DNA of 64,000 nucleotides. It comes from Datisca glomerata (Eukaryota; Streptophyta; Magnoliopsida; Cucurbitales; Datiscaceae). The notes beneath the pieces were generated by a model, which saw nothing but the letters and a program-made list of their open reading frames with translations, was not told where the DNA came from and did no database searches. The position numbers and the translations under genes are program-made. Location of the stretch: positions 248,001 through 312,000 of the forward strand of contig QANY01005064.1 in assembly GCA_003255025.1 (NCBI GenBank). Direction: 5' to 3'. Below, piece after piece: positions 38,211-50,390 of the stretch (position 1 is its first letter; each line of letters begins with the position of its first letter).

Positions 38211-38753
38211 AAAGAAATAAACTGAATTCTAGACCTACCATGTCCTACCTTATATCACGTGTTGAATTTTTTATCATACTATATATATGAACACCATCAT
38301 TACAAAACTAATCAAAGAACGAAACGTACTCGGATTTGTTGCCATGATGCAAAAACGGACACAAAGTCGTCCTCTCCATATCTCATCTTTGACCATATAG
38401 CGGCTATTAATGGGAGAAGAGACTAGTACATACACTCTTTCAAGATATAGATAGACTAGGGTTGACAGGAGATGAGACCTTTCTTAATCATGGTTAAAAC
38501 TTTAGTGGATCCTCCCCTTAAGAAGCTTACTAGTCATAAACCGTACACTCTATTCAAACACACTCAATAAATTGAATCATGCATGAAATGTGGACCTTAG
38601 CACCCACTTATAGATGACTGTAATATTTGGCTTTATTGATCATGTACTTTGGTCTAAAATTAAACTTAGTTTTTGAAAATAACATTAACAAGAGCTGTAG
38701 AAAAATATTAAGCTAATAACACTTACATGATTACGTAACAGAATGGATCAAAA
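38211..38753. other. intergenic, nothing recognised
   Basis: AT-rich spacer between the copia fragment and the left LTR of the next element. No gene seen. Confidence 0.4.
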
Positions 38754-39076
38754 TGATGAATTAAGTGTCAAATCTTGTAAAAAATCATGAAAATGAACTT
38801 ATCACTTGTTCCACAACTCAAAAGCCATTGATTTTATATGTGAAAACTTAATTCTGATGTTGGAAGAATGATTTTCTCCCTTGTTTATCCATAATTCCGA
38901 ATTTTGTTATTTTTCCTCTAGAAAATCAATTGGTTTTTCTCATCTATCATGGAAGTTAAAGAAAGTTTCTTTTATTAACTTCCATTGGTAGTTTTTCACA
39001 TGAAAAGCTACCATTCATTCATTTTCATTGCCGGTTCGGGTCAACCCATCACGGACATCCATATCAGAATTTTCCA
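38754..39076 (-). repeat. 3' LTR of the copia element
   Basis: Matches 45602-45909 over nearly its whole length (for example gaaaatcaattggtttttctc and gaaagtttcttttattaac in both). In minus orientation it begins TGGAAAATTC, preceded by the purine-rich gagtgagagatgt, a likely polypurine tract. Confidence 0.8.
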
Positions 39077-40189
39077 ACATCTCTCACTCGCACATAATGA
39101 GATTGAACAAATTTTATTACAAACGATTAAACATTCACATACTAATGAATTCATACGGGCAAATGGATCGTGCGACTTGTTAGCACATATAAGAGCTAGT
39201 TGCTATGAACCTGTTAGGGATAACATAGCAGCCCCAAAACTGAGGGTTGTCTACTTATCTTGCTATGCCCCAGACGTATTCGTTCATCAGTTCAAACATC
39301 TCTAATCCTTCAAAGAGCAATGATTGAATTAATTAAAACATGTATTCACAATCATGTCCTAGCCATTACGAGGTGACATAATTGGTCGACCAGTGAACAC
39401 ACTTTAGACGTAGACAAACAAACGTCTTCCTTTCCTACATATATAGCTTAGCTTTAAATAAATTACCTTCCTAGACATGCTCCATTAGGTCAAATTACTA
39501 TAACCATAGGTAGCATGCTAAAGTAGCAACATTTATGTGACACTTCACTATATAGTCAAAAGTCACATAGGGCACAAAATGAGGTTTCAAGGTACCTCAA
39601 AGACTCGGACAATGTGAGAGCATGGATTCTATCTCGTATTTGTCTTATTTAGTCGCAAAAAGACACATGTGGTATGATCATATCCTATGGTGGTTATCTC
39701 TTCATAGAAAGAGTGTATGTCTATTATAACTTATATTGAACCACTATAAAAGATCTTACCTCAATCGTAGATACCAAAATATTCCTCGCGTCTAACTCAA
39801 GATCTTACTAGCTCGCTCCTCATATTACCTACAATAAGTTCTCGCATCCTGTCCATCATCCAGGCTACATGAGCGTGGGAATCATGTCGATCCATAAATT
39901 AATATTTGGACCTCATCTTGACCTCTTGTCAAGATGACAACATAATTAAAGTACGCTCTGTTCACGTATTCTAAATATTTTAAGCATACAATGTCTTATC
40001 TCAGCTCGCTCTTCAAGCATCTGAGGTGACCGCTTGTATGAGTAAGTCAGTCTATGCCTAATGACATACATTTTCATTTTATTCATATAAGATATGTGTG
40101 TTTTGTGCTACAAATAAATAAAATAATGAACAACATCAAATTCATTAATCAATAACATTGATACAAAATGTACTAAAAATTACACATCA

Positions 40190-43100
40190 CATTACATTCT
40201 GTACAAACCTAGGGATTTGACATGGCTTAGAAAAATATTTTTAGGGATTGGCTTTATCAAAGGATCAGCCATCATTTGATGTGTAGAGACATGTTGTATC
40301 ATTATTTTCTTCTGCGCTATAGTATCTCATACAAAATTATGCTTAGCGTCTATATGCTTCATTTTTCCATGATACTTCGTATCTTTAGTATAAACGACGG
40401 CTGCTTGACTATGACAAAATAAAGTCACTAATTTTGATGCACTAGAAGCTACTTGTAAATGTTATAGAAACCTTCTAAGCCAAATTACCTCTTACATTGT
40501 AGTCGAACACGCTATAAATTCCACTTCCATAGTTGATAACGCAATGCATATTTGTTTCTTGCTACTCCAAGATATGGCCCCATTGCTTAGCAAGAAAGCA
40601 TATCGAGATGTTGATTTGCGTTTGTCGGGGTCACCACCCCAATCAACATCTGAGTAACCCAGTAGATGCAGATCGTTTACTCGATAGCATAAACATAAGT
40701 CTGTTGTACCTTTAAGGTACCTTAAAATCCTTTTAACAGCTTTCTAATGAGCTTGTTTGGGATTCGATTGATAATGGCTGACTAAACCAACGATATAACA
40801 AATATTAGGACGTGTACACAACATAACGTACATCAAACTTCCAATGGCATTAGAATATGGGACTCTGTCCATGCTCTCTTTTTCTTCTAGAGTGTTGGGA
40901 CACATTTTCTTACTAAGGATTTCATTATTTTCTATTGGAGTGTCAATGAGTTTGCAATCTCGCATATTGGACTATGGCCATGCTCTATTTCTCTTGCGAC
41001 AGAGAATTAAGTCTTTTTGAACGATCTCGATATATCTTCACGCCCAGTATAAATGTTACTTCACCCATGTCCTTCATCTCAAAATGAGAAGACAACCATT
41101 CTTTAATGGTAATGACAAATGTTTTATCATTCCTAGCCAAAAGGATATCGTCTACATACAATGATAAAATTATAAAATTACTCTCAATATGTTTGACGTA
41201 AACACAATGGTCTTCATCGATCATCATATAAACATAAGATGTTATGGCTTTATGAATCCTAATATACTATTGTCTAGATGATTGTTTAAGGCCATATATC
41301 GATCTTAGGAGCTTGCATACTTTCCGCTCCTGGCCTTTTGCAATAAAATTCTTCGGCTGTTGCATGTAAATTTCTTCATCTAGTTCCCCATTTAGAAAAG
41401 TAGTTTTTATGTCCATCTGGTGTAATTTCAAATCCATATGGTCAACAATAACTAAAATTAGACGTATGGAGGCAAACCTAAACAACATGTAAAAAAGTTT
41501 TCTCATAGTCTATTCTTTCTTGTTGAGTGTAACCCTTAGCTACCAAACGTGCCTTATATCTTTCTATGGATCCATCTTCCTCACGTTTAATTTTGAGAAT
41601 CCATTTGTTCCCAATAGCTTTACGCCCTAATTAACCAAGTCCCAGACATGTTTTGTTCTCATTGACTCAGTTTCTTCTTCCATTGCTTTTAACCAATGAT
41701 CTTTCACAGCTGATGAAAGAGTCTCTCGTACAGTTCTTAGCTCATGTTCATCATGTGGAGCAATCATAAAAGCTTCTCCCTCGATTTCAAAACGTCGATG
41801 AGGAATACTTTTACGAGTACTTCTCCGTACATAATCTTCTTGCAGATTTACATCATCGATCAAAATGTTACTCTTACTCAAATCAAGGAGATGAGGCACA
41901 TTCTTATTCATTTCATATGTCTAATCCGTAGTAACATTAGTGTCAGGATATTCTATCTCATATAGACTCAGATCTTGATTAACTTCTCTTTTGCTAGGAA
42001 ATTCATTCTCTGAAAATGTGGCACTCTTGATTCAAATTCAGTAAAACATCTATCAATTTGTTCTCCAGTGAACACGTATCCTTTGAAGTGTTCAACATAT
42101 CTTATAAAAATGGACTTCTTACCTATCGGTCTAAGTTTACCATGCTTATGAGAAGAATTATGACAGAAGCAGCAGATCCCCAAGGTCGTAGATTACTTAA
42201 GTCGTGTTTCCTCTCTATCCAAAGTTCATATGGAGTGGAAGTTACTAATTTGGAAGGTATACCGTTAAGTAGATATGTAGCAGTATGCAACGCATCTTCC
42301 CAATATGAAATGGGTAAGCTCGTTTGTGCCATCATAGACCTTACCATATCTAAAGCGTTCTATTCCTTCTTTCTGCAACACCATTTTGCTGTGGAGTTCT
42401 AGGAATAGTTAAATGTCTAGATATACCTTTTTCATCACATAATTCTTTGAATTAATCAGAAAGCTCTTTTTTCATTTTCAAATGATTTTCTAGTTGTTTT
42501 TCTAGCAGGACAATGCTCACGTGTAAGTAACTCAATCTTTACAAATGAGCTTAATAGGCCTTTTTTAGCAAGCCTATTCATTCTGTCTTGCCCTATATGA
42601 CCTAATCTAGCATGCTATATATTAGCATCAATCACATTATTACTAGATGATGTTGTCAAAGAAAAATAATAGTCATTACTTGCATTATTATGTTTATTAT
42701 CTAAAATAATAAAAAATTCAAAATAATAACTAGATCCATAGTACTTATTATCTAAATATATGATTGCACCACCTGAATGAAAATTGATATTTGAAACATA
42801 AACCTAGGAGAACAGTTACAGAGACTAAGTTTCACCTAATCTCAGGAGCATAAATGACATCATGCAGGAATAACATCTGACCACCACACAACTCAAGCTT
42901 GCAAGTGCCACTTCCTTTACTTCTACTCTAGAATTGTTTCCTACATAGATCTATCTCACGACCACTAGGACTCGACGATACTCTATAAATGCTCCCATTT
43001 CTCTAGCTACATGGTCGGTTGCTCCTAAATCTACAGTCCACACAAGATAAGATTTAATAAGTAACACACTACTAGAAACATAACAACGGTGAGAAGTAAT

Positions 43101-43990
43101 GTTAGAAAGTACCTTGTCTTTCTTGGGTTCACTAGGAGACACAGTGCATTCACGTGCAAAGTGACCCCAAATGCCACAGTTATAACATTTCATCTCACTC
43201 TTGTTCTTCCTTTTGCCGCCACGTTTGCCTCTTATATGACGGTTGGTCTCAGGTTTCTTGTCTTTATGTTGTGGGTTTGCACCTTTTCTTTTCTTTCCTT
43301 TATTAAAAATTTTAGAATTTCCCTTTCTCTTAAAACCTCTCTTTTGGGAACTTGTTTTAGCAACATAAACTTGAGTAAAAGTTTTAGCAGCTTCCAAGCG
43401 CTCAGCTTTTAATTCCATATGACGTGCAAAATCATAAAAAAAATTTATATTTTCACTGTGTGTCATCTTGACCTTCATGTGTTCTCAATTTTGAGGGAGT
43501 GAACGAATGACAACTGTAACTTGTTGTTCATCATTTAGTGCATTCTCATCACTATTTAACTCTCTGATCATATTTGGCAACTCTCTCAAATGTGGTTTCA
43601 TTGTGTGATGCTGACGCTTCACATATGTGTCAAATTTGATCGTGAGGTGTCTTAGTCTTGTTGCTAAAGTCAAACCAAATTTCTCTTTTTGAGCATCCCA
43701 CATATCCTTGGCAACTTCCTACTTCTCAAACTCACACATAAGATCATCTTACATGCATCTTAACAACGTAATGTGAGCTATGTTGTTCTTTCATTTCCAT
43801 AAACGGCAAGCCTCTTGATCTCTTCTATGTTGAGAATAAATACCATTTTCAGGTTCAGACATAATGTTTTCAAGAGTTTCTAGAACTTTTTGTTACTCAA
43901 GAATATACTAAACTTTTCGATGCCAAACATCAAAATTTATCACCGTTCAGTTTTTCACCCTTGTTCAATTAAGCTATTATATGTTTAGAT
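40190..43990 (-). pseudogene. copia gag-pol pseudogene
   Basis: Pieces read on the minus strand, in order: gag start near 43980 (FDVWHRKV), gag core (43703-43485, including DTYVKRQHHTMKPHLREL), zinc knuckle CYNCGIWGHFAREC (43187-43146, CX2CX4HX4C), protease site altered to DLGATDH (about 43031, usually DSGAT), integrase end (42347-42125, SYWEDALHTATYLLNGIPSK), reverse transcriptase (41911-40744, with MDIKTTFLNGELDEEIYM, YGLKQSSRQ and the active-site YVDD at 41158-41147), and RNase H (about 40740-40200, GYSDVDWGGD, ISWSSKKQ). Several frameshifts and stops separate these pieces. The YVDD motif is intact but the protein cannot be made. Confidence 0.9.
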
Positions 43991-45586
43991 GCGGAAGTCA
44001 TATCAACGACAACATATAAACACAACAACTTATATAAATACTAGCACTTCAAAGGAAAAACACACATTCACACCTTAAAGTTATGTCAAACTTATCTAAG
44101 TCAATGATGATGTGATATTGAGTATAGGATCAAAAGTTCGTAGTGCTTACAATCATCTCCCATACAAAATATCATATCATCATTACTTAGTTATATGCCC
44201 AATACATATCACATATGAGAATACACTAATCTCATTTATCATAACTCCCACTCAGTTAATATCACAACATGAAAAATATATACACAAAATAAAAGACTCT
44301 ACTAAACATGGCAACTTACTTAGTTATAATAAATTCTAAAAACAACCATTGTATGTACAAAAGAAATGGGACATCACAAATCATTCAACACTTGAACATA
44401 AGACTCCATTCAATGTATGTTTCTTCCTGTCTACGCCAAGGCCCAACCTTACATTTTGAAGATTTATGAATTATGATAACGCAGCTGAATGATGAATTCC
44501 AGAACGTATATTTCATTCCTCTCTTGATATGAGATCTTCTATAATACAATAGTATTCTTCAAAGGTATAATTTTCCATGATCTCTTCTTTATCTGCATTC
44601 TACGAGTCCGACAAGGAATTAAGAAGAATTTTGCATATATCTATCTCAATCTCAATGCTCATTTTCTCACTTCATTATACATTTTGCTCAAATATACTAC
44701 ATGTTCAACCATGTTGTGATGGAGTTTCATTTTACATTCATAAAGTTTGTAGTACAAAGTATATGATCAATCACAATATGGATCTCAATTCATCTTTTGT
44801 AATAACATAATATATATATATATATCATTTAAAAACCTTATATGATTCTACTCTTACATGGCCAAATGAGAATCAATTATACAATTTCATAAGAAATTCA
44901 ACCATAGGAACAAGGGACTAGAGGAGATGTCAAATTTGACTAAAAAGTGATTTTTGGGAAACATGTTTGAACAATATATTGTTTCAAAAAACAATAACTC
45001 CCGACAATGATAAAAAACAGTCACTTAAAAGACAAACATCGAATTCAATATAAGTGAGGATGAGTGAAATTACTGTAAGAATTACTCAAATCAAGTCACA
45101 ACCCGATTACTCTTGATCCACGTTATTTCGAATCCAATTTTTAAAAAATTCAAGAGATTAAAATCAATCTGAAAACTCAATCGAATTACAAAATGTGAAA
45201 TTGTTACCGAAATCGATCTGCTTATAAAAAGTAAAACATATTGAAGACCAATAAACTCATTTCAACTAATGATTATTGGAATCAAAGAAAAGCAAACACA
45301 ATTTGTAAATGTTATCACAATACACAGATTGTGAAAACGCTTGATTCACAGGTTTTGAAATGTCGAGGAGTGATGTTAAGGAGCGTTCAAATCAAATTAA
45401 GCCACCGATTCAAATGAATTATTAATTGAATAATGCCAAAAAATACACTCACATGTAGACAAAATTCCAAGGCATATTCTATTAAGTATAGAGTTTACTT
45501 GGATACATTTTAGACAATGATCTTGTTGAAAACAATGGAATGCAGATTTTCAAACAATCATATAGGCAAGAAAACATCACAAAAAA

Positions 45587-45601
45587 CTACTCTGATACCA
45601 A
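45587..45601 (-). other. primer binding site of the copia element
   Basis: On the minus strand the sequence TTGGTATCAGAG directly follows the LTR end (..TTTTTTACA). This is complementary to the 3' end of plant initiator methionine tRNA, the usual primer for copia reverse transcription. It fixes the minus orientation and the inner border of the 5' LTR. Confidence 0.9.
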
Positions 45602-45909
45602 TGTAAAAAAATATCGAGTCTTATAAGAAATCATAAAAATGAACTCCCCACTTACTCCACAACCCAAGAGCCCTTGATTTTGTATGTGAAAACTTTGTTT
45701 TAATCTTGGAGGAATGATTTTCTCCCTTATTTATCAATAATTCCGAATTTTGTTGTTTTTTCTCTAGAAAATCAATTGGTTTTTCTCATCTAGCATGGAA
45801 GTTAATGAAAGTTTCTTTTATTAACTTCCATCGGTAGCTTTTCATATTCATTCATTTTCTTAACCGGTTCAGGTCGACCCATCATGAACGTGCGGATCCG
45901 AATTTTCCA
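45602..45909 (-). repeat. 5' LTR of the copia element
   Basis: A partner of the LTR at 38754-39076. It has TG..CA ends on the minus strand (TGGAAAATTC to TTTTTTACA). Substitutions and small indels separate it from the other LTR. Confidence 0.8.
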
Positions 45910-46479
45910 AAGAGAGCCATAGTGAAGAATAGTCATTTCAAGAATTGAAAATAAAAAATGACATGAGGTTTTCAAATCATCAAAACTAGACATACTAAAA
46001 TAAAATCCTCCATCCCCACAAAAGCTCGTCGATTAGAAGCCCACCTACTAGCACTCATGAAAAGTTTGCAGCCATGGATGTGTAAGTTTGGAAGCTATGG
46101 ACATGCAAGCTTGATATCCATGGACGCGTAAGTTTTTCCGCCATGGTGGCGAGCTTCTTGGCCATGGACATAGAGCTTCATGGGTCTGGACAAGGAGGGT
46201 GTTGGCAGGGTGAGCCAACATCCTGCCATTTGGTAGATATTCTGTAAAACCAACTCACAATCGAGACTTAACCGAATGTGTATGAAATAAATAAAAAAAA
46301 TAAAGTTGCACCGTTACTACTAACTATAACTTTTATCTCAACAATAAATACGTACTCTTAAAGAGGGGACTAAGATGAAAGGCTGACATGGACAAAGAGC
46401 TTGGGGGAATATGAAGATGTGGGAAAAAATTACAGAATTGTAAATATTATATACACAACATATATAAATATATATATGT
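45910..46479. other. intergenic with short degenerate repeat
   Basis: No gene. At about 46065-46180 a degenerate 30-35 base unit (built from gccatgga and gtaagttt) recurs three to four times. Confidence 0.45.
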
Positions 46480-46526
46480 GGGGGGGGGGGGGGGGNAAAA
46501 AATTTATGTGGGGGGGGGGGGGGGGG
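46479..46526. repeat. two long G runs with an undetermined base
   Basis: Two runs of 16-18 G residues, each preceded by tatgtg, flank a short aaaaaattt stretch and an N at 46496. This may be a sequencing or assembly artefact; the exact length is unreliable. Confidence 0.8.
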
Positions 46527-46530
46527 CGTA

Positions 46531-49462
46531 TGTGAAGTCCCGATCCCTGAGGGTTCAATATATGTATAATTTCATAATTTTGAAATCCCAAAATTCAAAA
46601 CAAACCCTAATTTTAAGAAAATTCCCAAATTGAAATTCTTAACTTGCCATGATAGAAAAATCTTGACCTTAAATAGCAGAAGCATTAAACTTATCCTTGA
46701 TCAAAATCTTAATCAATAAATAGTGGAAGCGATAAAGTGTCTTAAATACATAATTAATAAAACTTCAAAAAATTGAATTAAACTCTGAAATAAAGTCAAA
46801 CTTGAGATCCATAATTCATGAAGTTTTCACTCATAATAATTTGTAGAAAAACATAACGTAAAAATAAACTACTTGAATAACTAACTTTAACAGAAAATGT
46901 TTTCTCAAGTTTTAAATTAATTCATAAACTGAAAACATAAGTTCATCTTATCAAACTCGTTATGGCAGTCTCACACTCATGTTACTCGCTATCACTATCT
47001 GCATCATAAACAACTATTGGAGGGGGAGAGTGAGTACTTTAAAATACTCAGTAAGCAAACTCACATAATAACATGCATCCACATGTCATAAATGCAATCA
47101 TGACAAAACATAACTGAACTTGACATATATCATAAATGAAATAACATAACGTACTTGATCATGACATGGCTTAACATAGCATGTAGATAACATGTGTCTC
47201 AAATAAAATCATATAACAAACTTATGCATATCTTGTCTTGGCATAATCCCTAGTTAACAACCTAATCAAAACTGATCACACGTTAACTAAAACATATCAT
47301 GACGAATTGGACGACGAAACAGATGACACCCATTGGTCGACAAAACAGATGGCACACAACAAACGATGAAACAGATGACACACATTAAACGATGAAACAG
47401 ATGACACACATTGAAAGATAGAACAGATGACACTCATGAGTGACGAAAAACGTGAACATATGGCACCTTATGAGTGACGAAAAATATTTATAGATGACAC
47501 TCAATGTATGACCAAAACATGAATAGATGACACCTTATGTGTGATGAAAATAGGAACAGATGACACCTCATTCGTATAACAAAATAAAACTTGAACAACT
47601 CTAATTTTTTGTTAACTAAGGGTAGAGCTTAAGTTCATATATTGCTTAATTACCACTTGATTGAATAAACTTCATAACTTGTAGAGTCCAACACATTATA
47701 ATAATTGATCATATGGTTCATAAGTAAACATATAATGAATACTGATACATGTATCAGAATCAAACATGATAACATACTAACATAAAATCAGTCATACCCA
47801 AATATTTCTCTTATGATAATCATATTAATGACTGAACAGTAAACAATTATCAAAGCGTTAACAAAATATAAGCATTATTGAAAAATAGTTTAATAGATAA
47901 TATAAATATATGATATAATTATACATCAGAGTCACATAATTATATAAGTTCAGTTACATAAAACATATATATGAACATTTCATGCTTATAGACAATTAAA
48001 ACTGATGAGAATAACACATCTTACATTCATCACATGTGCGTCACATTTTGATGTAAATTCACTTACATGAATCGGAGGAATGAACTAAACAACTAATGAC
48101 CTGAAATCCAAAACTATAATCACTAAATTATTTTAAAATAAGTCAATTTTAAATGAACACATTTTCAAATTTATTTAAAGAACGACAATTATACCATTGG
48201 AATAAAACTCCTTTCATTGAATAATACCTCCACCGGATGAAATCCACCAAAATAAAATGGTTAATCAATTGTTTAAAGAATGAAAAAGTACTCAATTTAC
48301 ATCAGGTAAAAAAACACAAAAACAAAATAAATGAGAAGAAGCCATATGGTGATCAAGTATTAATTAAAGACCGAATAAAACTTTTAAATTTAAACTTATA
48401 AAAAAAAGATTAAACAAAATGGTTTTAAACACCCATTTATTTAGTTGGTTAAAACCGAGATGCAGAAGGTTTAATTTTTCAATTTCTGTTTTCAACAAAT
48501 CAAACCAGTTCAACACAATTACCTTCATGTGGGGCAGGCCACATTGTGAGGGGTAGAAAGGGAGATGAAGACCAAAGTTTTTCTGCTGCCAGTAAAAAGC
48601 TAGAGGCAGGGAGAGTGAGATCATGAGAGAAAGAGGAGGCACGAAGAGAAGAAACAGAGACGAAGAAGCTTACCGAAAATTCAACGAGCAAAGGATCTGA
48701 GAGTTTACAATTCGCTGAAATTGAAGAACAATATTTCAGAGAATGTTTTATTAATATTAATTAAAAATCTAGGTTAAAGAGTGAGAGCAACGAGAAAAGA
48801 AATAAGAAAAGAGAATGAAGAAGAAGAAATGGCTTACTGGAGATCAAAGTTGGTGAGTTGCCAAAAATGAAATGAAGAAGGAGATGAAGAACAGAGGCCA
48901 GCTTGGCGTGCTGAAGAAGATGGTGCTTTAATGCTGCCATGGAGTGGAACAAAGAAGAAGAGAAAGGAAGAAGCAAATCAGAGAGAATCATAGCCCAAAG
49001 GAAAAGAAAATAATAAGGAATAACTGAAAGCAAATCAGAGGGAGAACAAGGGGTGTTTCGATGATTACAAGGAGTTTGCTTGAGATAAAAAAAATGAGAG
49101 AGTTGAGAGAAAACACAGTGGGTGTGAGGAGATAAATGGGGTTGGCTTAGGGTGTATAGATATGTATGATGTAAGTGAGATTCAACTAAACGGGTGAGTT
49201 TGTCCAATCAAGGATAAAATTTAAAAATAAGGTTAGAGTAATACTAGGATATATATACTTCTACAAATGAGTTAGAGTTTGAAAATACAAATATAACTCT
49301 TTTTAAAATTTAAGAAAATCAAATTAAAAAAAATAATATCATCTAGTTAAAATAGCTTTACAAAAATTATAAATAATCACTTTTAAAAATTAAATTTTAA
49401 AATTATATTCTTTTAAATCAATTTTACGAAAATATTCATTTACAAATGGTCGGGGTATTACA
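46531..49462 (-). mobile_element. solo LTR, 2.9 kb, gypsy-like ends
   Basis: Direct repeats GCGTA at 46526-46530 and 49463-49467 flank a segment with TG..CA ends: plus-strand left end tgtgaagtcccga, right end tcggggtattaca. On the minus strand it begins TGTAATACCCCGACC, the typical start of many plant Ty3/gypsy LTRs. A 5-base target duplication is the retrotransposon hallmark. No gag, pol, primer site or second LTR is present, so this is a solo LTR left by recombination between two LTRs. Its 2932 bp length suits large gypsy LTRs. Minus-strand open frames at 49207-48761 and 48642-48364 lie within the LTR and have no recognised domain. Confidence 0.8.
47295..47580. repeat. minisatellite inside the solo LTR
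   Basis: About nine degenerate units of 25-38 bases sharing acagatgacac and gacgaaa. Units near 47320-47430 are the most alike; later ones are longer and more diverged. Confidence 0.8.
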
Positions 49463-49487
49463 GCGTATGTGTAACATATACACTGTA

Positions 49488-49490
<3 letters not shown>

Positions 49491-49522
<32 letters not shown>
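49491..49522. repeat. (AT)n microsatellite
   Basis: Sixteen uninterrupted AT units just outside the solo LTR. Confidence 0.95.
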
Positions 49523-49524
<2 letters not shown>

Positions 49525-49876
49525 TATAAACATTAAAAAACTACAATACATGTATACACACGTGTGTATAAATATATGTACACATATTATTCATACATGC
49601 ATATATGGTACATACATTGAAAATTTGTGATTTTGAAAAATCCGCAAATTTTAAAAATGACGACTTTTCAAATTTTCAAATTTCAAAAAACCACACCAAC
49701 TATATCCCAAAGTTACCATGCATTCTAGGTTTTTTGAATTTTTTACCATTATAATTATTCTCTTAAACTCTGTGCCATTTTATAATTAAATTGAAAATTT
49801 GTTTATTTATTAAATTTACTTAATTAACAATGAATGATATACTGTAAAGAAATTCCAACACTCACGTTACTGTATT
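49523..49876. other. AT-rich spacer between the solo LTR and the CACTA element
   Basis: About 350 bases with no gene or recognised element. Confidence 0.4.
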
Positions 49877-49949
49877 CACTACAACAAAAAAAATCCTATG
49901 ACAGTGGTCAAAAAACGTTATCATAGGATTTTTATAGTATTTTTTGTAA

Positions 49950-50390
49950 AGTTATGTTTACCAATGTTATTAAAACTCCAACTCTACAATAGCGTTGCAA
50001 CAATGGAAGACTTTCTATAGCGTTTAAAAAACATTATTATAATCTTTCTATAGCATTTTTTAAACGCTATAGAAAGCGTTCCATTATTCATTGTGACTTT
50101 CTATAGGGTTTAAAAACTGTTATAGAAAGGTTTCCATATCCCTTTATAAATGTTATTATAAGCATAACAATAATGGGAGACTTTCTATAGCGTTTAAAAA
50201 TACTATTGTAAATTTTCTATAGCATTTTTTGAACGCTATAGAAAGGATACCAAGCACAATGGGACGCTTTCTATAGTGTTTAAAAACGCTATAGAAAAGT
50301 TACAATAGCATTTTCTAAACACCATTAAATGTGTATGATAGTTCTTTTAAAAATCGTTAAAAGCTTTCTATAGCGTTTTAAAAGTGCTAT
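49950..50390. repeat. CACTA subterminal repeats
   Basis: The motif ctttctatagcgttt and its complement aaacgctatagaaag occur about ten times in both orientations, often as back-to-back pairs. Subterminal arrays like this bind the transposase in characterised En/Spm elements; that role is inferred here. Confidence 0.85.

Larger units (their letters stand above)
38754..45909 (-). mobile_element. Ty1/copia LTR retrotransposon, decayed
   Basis: A 7.16 kb element on the minus strand with two diverged LTRs of a little over 300 bases, a primer binding site beside the right LTR, a gag-pol region in copia order (gag, protease, integrase, reverse transcriptase, RNase H) and a purine-rich stretch next to the left LTR. 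Long non-coding stretches lie between pol and the left LTR (39077-40190) and between the primer site and gag (about 43990-45585). Many stops and frameshifts mean it cannot make proteins. I could not find matching 5-base target duplications. The visible LTR divergence indicates an old insertion. Confidence 0.85.

Noticed and set aside
38749..45914. Target duplication for the copia element (caaaa / aagag)
   Set aside because: The flanking bases do not match at the borders set by the LTRs, so no duplication is claimed.
48364..49207. Minus-strand frames of 92 and 148 codons
   Set aside because: They lie inside the solo LTR, are low in complexity and carry no retrotransposon domain.
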